Assembly (NCBI GenBank): GCA_028571685.1
Contig: CM053164.1
Coordinates: 39,730,501 to 39,794,500 of the forward strand
Source: Heterohyrax brucei
Taxonomy: Eukaryota > Chordata > Mammalia > Hyracoidea > Procaviidae
Length of the DNA stretch: 64,000 nt
Direction of reading: 5' to 3'
The position numbers and the translations under genes were made by a program. The notes under the pieces were generated by a model, which saw only the letters and a program-made list of their open reading frames with translations, was not told the DNA's origin and made no database searches. The stretch's first letter is position 1. The number at the start of each line of letters is the position of its first letter. Below are positions 56,255-64,000 of this stretch, one piece after another.

Positions 56255-56690
56255 CCTCTAGTAACAAAGACTCAAAAGAACAAATGATTCTACCTTATAT
56301 GACATTCTGGGAGCCCTGAACATCAAAGGGAAAGTTGAGATACAAGACTGAGCCACACGGAAGGGAGAGTAGGTCCAGAAGTACCTAGGAATGGCCAGAC
56401 CTGAGCTTAAGGGAAATGGCACCAAAGCAGATCACCTGCAAGGAACATAGGGTGGGAAGCAGTGATGTTTGGAAAGTGTCTTCCACAGTGTGAGAGACCA
56501 GGCAGCGCAGAACCCACTCATGCTCCCAGAATAGTGAAAAACGGCATTTGATCATTAACTAGCTTGCGTCTAACCTACCAAATGTGTCTAATTCTTTCCT
56601 TTGTGATAAATCTCTCTCCATTTTCCCAGTGCTTCCTCAGCGCTTCTCTGTAGACTGACACAACTCCTATACAGGAAGTAGGACTGATAA

Positions 56691-57342
56691 ATACCAAGGG
56701 AACCTGGTGATCACTGCTTGGGGCTTGGGAAGGGTAATCACAGATAAGAGGCGTCCTTCCTGACAACTGGAAATGACAAGATTAGCTTGGGAAAGGTAAT
56801 CATAGATAGGGTGGTTCCTTCTTGACAGCTGTTATAAGGACACAACAATCCTGGCTATCTGGGACTTGATGACATACATGGAAAGTATGTCCTAGGGATG
56901 ACCTAGCCCTTACTTCCATCCTATCTGCATATCATCTTCATACTCCCCTGTAGGGGAGCCATCAAACAGTTGCTGACTCTTGGCCTAAGACTCAGATCCA
57001 GGAGCAACATCACCTGAACCTGGAACAACGTCACCACCCTCCTCCCTTGCCAATGTATAAAAGGGATCTCCAAAATCTATACAGGGTCTTTCTTCACTGT
57101 GAGACTGACCCATTCCCTCTTTGGAACATGCTTTCACTTACTAAAACTTCCCTTAGTAAAATTTTGCAGCCAAGAAAGTTGTATCCCCAGGGGAGCAGGA
57201 ACACAGTTTGGCACCCATCAGGAGACCGGACTTACTGGCTCAATCGCTGGAACCTGAACCAGGTCTCTCAGGGTCTAATCAGTTACAGGAACTGGACAGG
57301 ACACCTTAGACACACCCTGAGCCATTGTCTCAGCACTGGCCA
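56691..57342 (+). mobile_element. LTR-like segment, probable solo or partial class I LTR
   Basis: Has a TATA box (TGTATAAAAGGGATC near 57054), a downstream AGTAAAATTTTGC that may serve as a poly(A) signal, and after about 57195 a TTTGGCACCCATCAGG stretch that resembles the region after an LTR end. Exact ends and family not resolved. Confidence 0.4.
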
Positions 57343-57481
57343 GTAGACAGCAGAAACTTCCCCTGGAGCTGGTACCATGAATTTGGATTTCTAGTCTCCT
57401 AAGCTGTGAGAAAAAAAATTTCTTTGTTAAAGTCATCCACTTGCTGTATTTCTGTTATAGCAGCACTAGATAACTAAAACA
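57343..57481 (+). mobile_element. MaLR LTR 3' fragment
   Basis: Starts abruptly in CAGAAACTTCCCCTGGAGCT and ends ATAACTAAAACA, the last ~140 bp of a MaLR-type LTR. Confidence 0.78.
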
Positions 57482-58092
57482 GGGGCTATAGGATACAATT
57501 TTATGGATTGAATTGTGTCCCCCAAATATATGTTGTAAGTCCTAAATGCTATACCCTTGTGATAATACTATTTGGGAATGGGTTTTCTGTGTTATATTAA
57601 TGAGGCAGTATTTGTAGGGTGTGTCTCAAATATATCTCTTTTGAGATACGACAGAGTAGACTAAGCAAACATCAAGGAAAAAGATAAGGGAGAAGATAGA
57701 TGCCAAGCCACATGAAGATCACTTAAGAACAGAAGCTGGAAAGAGACAAGGACCTTCCTAATGTTGGGGTTTGGATTTCAAGACGTGACCCAGAATTTCT
57801 TTAAAGGTAAAATTTTATTAAAAATATGCCCAGTAGGAAAAAGACTGATACACCAGGGATACACTCCAAACTATGCAGAGTAAGGAGGCGACCCCAGGCT
57901 TCCTCAGCACCCAGTATTTAAGTCGTGAGATTACAAAGCAGGGAGGGGGAACTGACCTTTACTTTGATTGGTTAAGGCCACCTGGAATTCCTGTTAGTTG
58001 TAATAATTTAGGTAGGCGGTATGAGTCAAGGAATTTTTCCATTTCCCCTAGGTTTTCAAATTTGTTAGAGTACAGTGTTTCATAGTATTCTG

Positions 58093-59325
58093 TTATGATA
58101 TTTTTGATTTCTGTTGTATCTGTGGTGACAACTCCCTTCTCATTTCTAATTGGGTTATTTGTTTCCTTTCCTGTTTTTCTTTAGTAAGTTTAGCCAGTGG
58201 TTTATCAATTTTGTTGATCTTTTCAAAAAACCAGCTTTTGGTCTTTTCAATTTTTTCAATTGTTATTCTATTCTCTAATTCATTTAGCTCTGCTCTAATC
58301 TTTATGATCTCCTTTCTTCCGGTGCCCGAGGAGTTCCTCTGTTGTTCTCTTTCTACTTGTTCAAGCTGTAGAGTTAGTTCCTTGATTTGGTTTCTTTCTT
58401 CCTTCCAGATGTGTGCATTTATGGAGATAAACAGACCTCTGAGCACTGCTTTGGCTGTATCCCATAGGTTCTGGTAGGAAGTGTTTTCGTTCTCATTGGA
58501 ATCCATGAATTTCTTTAATTCATCCCTGATTTCCTCTATAACCCATGTTTTTTTGAGCAAGACGTTGTTCAGTTTCCAAGAGTTCCACTTTCTATCTCTG
58601 TTTTTTCTGCTATTGATTTCAACTTTGATGGCTTTATGATCTGAGAAGATGCTTTGCAGTAATTCAACGGTATGGATTTTGTTGAGCATTGCATTATGGC
58701 CCATCACGTGGTCAATTCTGGAGAATGTTCCATGTGCACTGGAGAAGAAGGTGTAGTTGTCTGCTGATGGGTGGAAAGTTCTGTATATATCAATGAGGTT
58801 TAGTTGGTTAATTGTGTCATTGAGGTCTTCTGTATCTTTACTGAGCTTTTTTCTAGATGATCTGTCTAGTAATGAGAGTGGAGTGTTAAAGTCTCCCACT
58901 ATTATTGTGGAGTCATCTAATTCTCTTTTGAGCGTAGTCAGTGTTTCTTCAACATATTTAGGTGCTCTGACATTAGGTGCATAAATGTTTAATATAGTTA
59001 AGTCTTGCTTGTGTACTGAACCTTTCAGCAATAAATAGTGTCCATCTTTGTCCACGATTGTGGATTTGACATTAAAATTGATTTTGTCTGAGATTAGAAT
59101 TGCCACCCCTGCTCTTCTTTGTTCATTGTTAGCTTGATATATATTCTTCCATCCTTTAATTTTCAGTTTGTTCCTGTCTTTAGGTCTCAAGTGAGTTTCT
59201 TGTAGACCACATATGGATGGGTCGTGTCTTTTGATCGAAGATGACACTCGGTGTCTCTTTACTGGAACATTCAGTCCATTCACATTCAATGTAATTATTG
59301 ATAAGTATGTGTTCACTGCTGCCAT
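58093..59325 (-). pseudogene. L1 ORF2 N-terminal part: intact endonuclease, no reverse transcriptase
   Basis: 410 codons from MAAVNTYLSIITLNVNGLN. All residues known to matter in L1 endonuclease are present at the expected positions: Asn14, Glu43 (LQETH), Asp145 and Asn147 (VGDFNTP), Asp205 (SRIDH) and His230 (SDH). After residue ~400 a frameshift gives a stop, and the element ends 89 bp further. In intact L1 the endonuclease nicks target DNA for target-primed reverse transcription. Here only this domain could be made. Confidence 0.9.
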
Positions 59326-59740
59326 GTGATATGTTTGTTTTTATGTTGATGTTTTCTCTGTTGTTCTTATTAGTCTGTTCTGAGACACTCTTTTTTGTGA
59401 GTTGATTTTTCACCTTTTTCAGAGCTGGTTTTATAGTTGTTGAGACTCGTGTGTTAGATTTCTTGAAATGGTATGATACATCTTTGTTGTGCTTTACAGC
59501 TGCCCCTATGAATCCCCTTAATAACCTATTTATAAACCCAATTTTAATTACTACCAGTCTTGCCATCTTCCTCTCCATCTGGAAGGACTATAGTGACTGC
59601 AGTACATCCCTCTTTCATTATGATGACACCATAGTTTTCATGATGATCACTGGATTGCTTCTTTCCAAATCAAAGCTGTGATTTACTTTGGAGCCTTCCC
59701 TAAATGAGTATTGAGTAGTGTGTCATTCTAAAATATATAC

Positions 59741-60700
59741 TTAGTGGTTACGTTCTTCTAAGCCAAAGCCAAGAACTTCTTTCAGTATTTCTTGTAGTTT
59801 GGGTTTGGTTTTTACAAAGTCTCCGAGTTTCTGTTTATCTGGGAATGTCTTAATTTCATTTTCATATTTGAAAGATAGTTTTGCAAGATATATAATTCTC
59901 GGTTGGAAGTTCTTCTCCTTCAAGACTTTGAATGTGTCATGCCACTGTCTCCGTGCCAGCATGGTTTCTGCTGAGAAATCTGACGAGAGCCTACAGGGTT
60001 TCCCTCTGAATGTTAGCTTTGCCTTGAGTCTTGCTGCCTTTAAGAGTTGCTGCTTATGTTTCATTTTGTTAAGCTTGATTATAATATGTCTTGGAGTCTT
60101 TCTTTTGAGATCTATATTGGGTGGCGTACGATATGCATCTGAGATGTCTATATTCTCTTCCTTCATGATTTCTGGGAAGTTTTCTTCCAGCAGCTCAGCA
60201 ACAATACTCTCTGTGTTCTCAGATGTCTCACCCTGTTCAGAGACTCCGATTAATCGAAGGTTGTTCCTCTTAATAGAGTCCCACATGCTTCTTAATGTTT
60301 CTTCATTTTTCTTGCTTCTTTTTTCTGATTTCTGCTCATAGACACCGGCATCAGTAGCTCTGTCTTCCAAGTCAGAAATTCTTTTTTCCATTTGTTCCAT
60401 TCTGTTTTCTTGGCTTTGCATGGAAGTTTCTATGTCTTTGATTTTCTTCTTGATCTGTTGGATTTCAGAGTACTGGTGTTCCATCAGGTTGAACAACTTG
60501 CTTAATTTTTCATTTTGTTCTGTTGCATTTTGTATAAGGTCTAGAAGGGCTCTGTATATAATCAATTTGTATTCACTTCCTGATGCTTTCATAAAAGTTT
60601 CTTCATCTGGAAAACTCCTTGGTTGCTTTGTTTGGGAGCCTTCTGAAGCCATGAGTGATTGCTTGTATGCCACAATTGTCTGTTGCTTTTTGGGTCCCAT
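59741..60700 (-). CDS. L1 ORF1p, intact 319-codon frame
   Basis: The RNA-binding chaperone of L1, which coats L1 RNA as trimers in the ribonucleoprotein. The frame is unbroken: an N-terminal head, a coiled coil at about residues 55-145 (QNATEQNEKLSKLFNLMEHQ, then IKDIETSMQSQENRMEQMEK), the RRM from NNLRLIGVSE (about 147) and the C-terminal domain (FSAETMLARRQWHDTFKVLK onwards). The length is close to that of other mammalian ORF1 proteins. An intact frame beside otherwise decayed L1s indicates a recent insertion. It could be translated if the internal promoter is active, but the element lacks RT and cannot move by itself. Confidence 0.92.
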   Translation of the reverse strand: MGPKKQQTIVAYKQSLMASEGSQTKQPRSFPDEETFMKASGSEYKLIIYRALLDLIQNATEQNEKLSKLFNLMEHQYSEIQQIKKKIKDIETSMQSQENRMEQMEKRISDLEDRATDAGVYEQKSEKRSKKNEETLRSMWDSIKRNNLRLIGVSEQGETSENTESIVAELLEENFPEIMKEENIDISDAYRTPPNIDLKRKTPRHIIIKLNKMKHKQQLLKAARLKAKLTFRGKPCRLSSDFSAETMLARRQWHDTFKVLKEKNFQPRIIYLAKLSFKYENEIKTFPDKQKLGDFVKTKPKLQEILKEVLGFGLEERNH

Positions 60701-61702
60701 GTGAGTATATAGAGGCTGGAAGAGGTACTGTGAGGATGGATTGCAAATGTTTCTCTAGGCTGTCTTCAAACGCAAAGCAAAAGGTATCTGACCGGTTCAC
60801 AAGTCAGTTAAGTTTTCAGGTGTAGAGGTCCCTCTTCTCATCTGACGAAGTAAGTGCCACCATATCCCACCCCAGATGATAACAAACTAGTTCAGAATAC
60901 AGCAATGCTACTGCCCTGGTGGCCTCTGCTGACAGGGCCTAGCCTTGTCCAACACTGCGTCGAGTACTGGTTTTGTGATAGAAAAGCGCTCTCTTGTGGG
61001 CAGGCTCTGGCTCCCAAGCTAAGAATTAGGTCCAGCTGCGGCCACCGTACCCAAGATGGCGTCCTCCACACAGGCAGCAGACAGAGGGGCTAACGGTGCC
61101 GAGAGGCAACGATTCCTCTGCTTCTGTTGCAGGGACCCCAACGTAGACAGCACTGTGCAAAATCACTACTTTTCTGAGGGAGAAGCGCTGCCCCATTAGC
61201 AGGCGCTGGCTCCCAGGCTAAGAACAAGGTCCCGCTAAAATCTCAGTACCAAGATGGCATCCCGCACCCTGACTGCGGAGCTCCGTGCAAACCCCACTGA
61301 GGCAGCTACAAAACGAAGGGCTCAAAGTGTCTAGATTAACAGAGTCCCGAGCCTGGCTCTCAGAGTATGGGAATTTCGCCTGCCTATTCCCCCAGCAGCG
61401 CGTCTGAGTCCAGCCACCAGGCAAAGCCCAGCTCTGCCTGCCAGCCGAGACAGAGGGGAAAAAAAAGTCAAAATGGTGCGTTTACCTTCTGTCCGTGAGA
61501 GCCGGGGCTAGCCTGGAGCGGGAGTCAGCGAAAGAGAGGAGGTTTTTCGCTGAGTGGTATGAAGTCCCGATTAACAGCTCTGTGCCATGTCCTGAGGCTG
61601 ATTAGGTGATCAGAAGGTTCGGTTTGATTGTCCAATTCAGGTCTTGGTTTCCAGAGGGATATAAGGAGACTTGGGCTTAGTCGGCCATCTTGACTCCACC
61701 CC
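60701..61702 (-). promoter_or_regulatory. L1 5' UTR and internal promoter
   Basis: About 1 kb, GC-rich relative to its surroundings. The very 5' end carries CAAGATGGCC, the YY1 motif known to fix the start site in L1 promoters. Two further AAGATGGC words occur on the other strand near 61053 and 61251. Confidence 0.7.
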
Positions 61703-62149
61703 CCTGTTAGTTGTAAAATGTGGTCAAGGTCTAGGGGTCACATGCAAGGCTGTCCCCAGGCTTTGTCTTGTGACAGATGTTTTGTAAGACAAAGGTGAGA
61801 TTACTCTATGGTGTTTTGTGCTATTGTTTCCTGGGGCTTTCTTTAATATCTTGAATTTTTACTGTGCCATTCCTCAAAATGGAGTCACTTATGCCTCATT
61901 TCAACACTCCGAAGCCAACACAGAGAGAAAACTTACACCTAGAGCTGGTGCACTGAATTTGGATTTCTAGGCTTCTAAATTGTGAGAAAATAAACTTCTC
62001 CTTGTTAACATCATCTACTTGTAGTATTTCTGTTACAGTAGCTACAGATAACTAAGACAACTGGAAGGCTGTTATTTCCATTTGTGTTCCATTTGTGTTG
62101 ACCAATATCCTTGAAACTGCCCCAGGCTTAACAGTGAAGTAGTCATTGC

Positions 62150-62447
62150 CCCTATTTTTCTCTGTGTTGGCTCTGGAGGAAGATCCTTGTCTCTTTTCAG
62201 CTTCTTTTCCTAAGTGATCTGCATGTGGCTTGGCATCTATCTTCTCCCTTATGTTCTTCCTTGCTGTTTGCTTAATCTACTCTTTCATATCTCGAAAGAG
62301 ATTTATTTAAGGCACACACTACAAATACTACCTCATTAATGTAACACAGAAAACCCATTCCCAAATAGTATTATGACAAGGGTATAGCATTTAGGACTTA
62401 CAACACATATTTGGGGGACAGAATTCAATCCATGAGGCTACAACTCA
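62150..62447 (-). mobile_element. Older MaLR LTR fragment, antisense
   Basis: Reverse complement of the family at 57499: CTTGGCATCTATCTTCTCCC answers GGGAGAAGATAGATGCCAAG, and GGGGGACAGAATTCAATCC is the reversed LTR start. It forms an inverted pair with the split copy to its left. Confidence 0.85.
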
Positions 62448-63795
62448 TCCACTCAAAAGTATGAACCTATCACCAACTTGGGACAATTTCTCTCTTTTCA
62501 GGGACTTTTGGAAAAGGGACCTAGAGACAGACTGCAGTTGGACCTGCAACATGGGAAATTCAGCAGTTACGAGTGCCTACATCTTTTGCCACATGGACTA
62601 GGAAAATGATTGGAGCTCAAAGTGTAGCCAATACAGAACCAGAAACGGAGATGAGATGTGGAATGACTTTAATTTCAAGTCATTCCTGGTGATCATTTGC
62701 ACTCCTGACGTTGGGTTCCACGAGACAGGGATCCCAAATTCTTTTAATTATTTCCCTTTTTGCTTGAATCTGGTGAAATGAGTATTAACACATGCTCAGA
62801 AAGACAAATAAGCTGTTACTCTTGTCTGAGTGTAAACTCTAGACCGACACTGCTTTAGAAACAAAAACAGAAATTTTACTGACAGAGTAATTTCATTCAC
62901 AAAATGCAGTAGCACACAGTGTCCAAACAGGAGTCTACAGTGTGTCCTGCCCACGGTGTGCTCTCTGGGGCGTTTCACAGACAATAGACAAAGACAAGTG
63001 ACTTTAGTTAAAGGGAGTGCCGAGAGGAAGTCTACAATGAGCCATCAAGCCATAAACTTTTAGCCTAACACAAATCTTATTCCTGACAGTTTAACTACAG
63101 CAATATTTCTAAAGCAAGTCATGAAAACATTTCTGATGTGAGACTTAAGTAATAAATTACAGGCCAGGTCAAACCTAGTTGGAGTCCTGGAAATGCAAAC
63201 GTTGAACATTTCATTAGGAAGGAGAGTAAATCAGCTCAAACTTGAAATCTTTCTGAAGTGCAAACACTGCCCAACTGACTAGGCGGGAGTGAGTTAGGGC
63301 CTAGGCATTCACTGCACGAATTGCCTGAGAGCAGCTAAAATAGCAAGGTTATTTGCATAAGCTCAAGCCCCAGTCTCTACGGTCCTTGTGTTACAGTCAA
63401 GACTTTCACAAGAGGCCATATTGTCTACCAGAGCTGGGATTTGTCTCATTAACAAACTTAGTCTCTATCTAGTTACAAACTTACAGCAAATTAGCAGAAA
63501 TACAATGAAAAAATGCCAACAAGTGAAAATTAATTTGGAAGTCAGGACATGGAACTCAGACTTGGTAAACATCTATTTTGGCTATGAAGTAATTTGCAGA
63601 TCCTAACTTCATTTAATATCATCTGTTCTGTTTTTCACCCTCTTCTTGACCAAGAAGCCTTCTCTGAGACCAACTGTGTAAACATTCTTAACAGTTACCA
63701 AGCAATTTCTTATCTAGGTTAGAAATTCTGGCTTGTGGGTTCTTTGTTTTTCAAGCAATAAAACTTTGACAACAAGCTGAATGATTAGAAAAGTA
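62448..63795. other. Unique sequence
   Basis: Nothing recognised on either strand: no repeat body, no exon with paired splice sites and coding bias. Confidence 0.5.
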
Positions 63796-64000
63796 GAAAT
63801 GTTTATTTTTATGTTGATGTTTTCTCTGTTGTTCTTATTAGTCTGTTCTGGGACATTCTTTTTTGTGAGTTGATTTTTCACCTTTTTCAGAGCTGGTTGT
63901 ATAGTTGTTGAGACTCGTGTGTTACATTTCTTGAAATGGTATGATACATTTTTGTTGTGCTTTACAGCTGCCCCTGTGATCCCCCTTAATAAACTATATA
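63796..64000 (-). mobile_element. Second young L1, inter-ORF segment, cut by the window edge
   Basis: Nearly identical (about 95% by eye) to 59333-59530 of the L1 at 58004, same strand. In L1 orientation its 3' limit at 63796 lies just before the ORF2 start, with no poly-T on the plus strand, so this copy too is missing its 3' side at this junction. Confidence 0.85.

Larger units (their letters stand above)
47278..56690 (+). mobile_element. L1 5' UTR fragment containing the class I provirus
   Basis: 47278-47331 (GGAGACTGGGCCAAGATGGC) and 56255 to about 56690 (CTAGTAACAAAGACTCAAAA, CCCTGAACATCAAAGGG) are parts of one L1 5' UTR. The provirus lies between them with a CCTC/CCTCT duplication. Confidence 0.7.
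58004..61702 (-). mobile_element. Young L1 with intact 5' UTR, ORF1 and endonuclease, truncated at its 3' side
   Basis: The L1 reads right to left: the 5' end GGGGGTGGAGTCAAGATGGC is complete, with the AAGATGGC YY1-type box a few bases in. Then come a 1-kb 5' UTR, ORF1 (60700-59741), the inter-ORF and ORF2 (from 59325). It stops inside ORF2 at 58004 without a poly(A) tail. A 14-bp direct repeat CCTGTTAGTTGTAA flanks it (57990-58003 and 61703-61716). The missing part is the RT and C-terminal region plus the 3' UTR. Confidence 0.88.
57762..61906 (-). mobile_element. Solo ERV LTR (about 432 bp) split by an L1
   Basis: On the minus strand it runs TGTTGAAATGAGGCATAAGT ... AACCCCAACA, with AATAAA near 57815 (complement of TTTATT). 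Parts are 57762-58003 and 61717-61906. The flanks give no clean target duplication. The family is probably class I but not identified. Confidence 0.75.
57499..62058 (+). mobile_element. Older MaLR (MLT1/MST-like) LTR split by nested insertions
   Basis: Left part 57499-57761 (TATGGATTGAATTGTGTCCC, GGAAAAAGATAAGGGAGAAG), right part 61907-62058 (CCGAAGCCAACACAGAGAG to AGATAACTAAGACA). The middle is a solo LTR that itself contains an L1. Confidence 0.85.

Noticed and set aside
58211-60704. Plus-strand open frames with hydrophobic segments (for example 59799-60341)
   Set aside because: They are antisense to intact L1 ORF1/ORF2; an A-rich sense strand yields Phe/Leu/Ser-rich antisense readings.

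Overview
The window is mammalian nuclear DNA, almost certainly from an afrotherian and most likely an elephant. At least a dozen tRNA-derived SINEs of the AfroSINE type occur on both strands. They sit beside RTE/BovB-like LINEs whose 3' ends resemble the SINE tail, plus several ages of L1 and many ERVL-MaLR LTRs. There is no bacterial gene organisation and no CRISPR array. Family names are given from memory of sequence features; no database was searched.

Gene content is low. Three exons on the minus strand at the left edge (5333-5250, 1060-899, 411-238) encode the signal peptide and N-terminal ectodomain of the adhesion GPCR ADGRF3 (GPR113). The rest of that gene lies left of position 1. Its first intron holds AfroSINEs and an RTE LINE. 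A second, antisense RTE starts about 400 bp upstream of the ADGRF3 start codon.

The other ~58 kb is a layered pile of mobile elements. From left to right: RTE and AfroSINE copies (2-8.4 kb); two adjacent L1 3' ends (10.2-12.9 kb); an ancient L1 and an antisense L1 (14.2-19.8 kb); an RTE containing an L1 3' end that contains a short, young, minus-strand betaretrovirus-like provirus (20.6-25.9 kb); a full-length decayed L1 inside a probable Tigger-like DNA transposon (26.9-35.2 kb); a recent tandem duplication bounded by three MaLR LTRs (36.1-38.8 kb); a second decayed L1 with MaLR insertions (41.9-47.3 kb); a complete but decayed class I provirus primed by tRNA-Ile (47.3-56.25 kb); and a MaLR LTR that contains a solo LTR that contains an L1 with intact ORF1 and endonuclease but no 3' half (57.5-62.1 kb).

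The most striking object is inside the class I provirus. Between the end of integrase and the env remnant, on the coding strand, is a 126-codon ORF that reads as an immunoglobulin V domain of the SIRP family. It is flanked by what look like the splice acceptor and donor of a host exon. This suggests retroviral capture of a host immune-receptor exon at the position of the SU N-terminus. Other notable items are an LTR-LTR unequal crossover with a resolvable breakpoint, a pro/RT-linker segment duplicated into gag, a GC-rich block in place of most of matrix in the betaretrovirus-like element, and an L1 truncated at its 3' end but still flanked by a 14-bp direct repeat.
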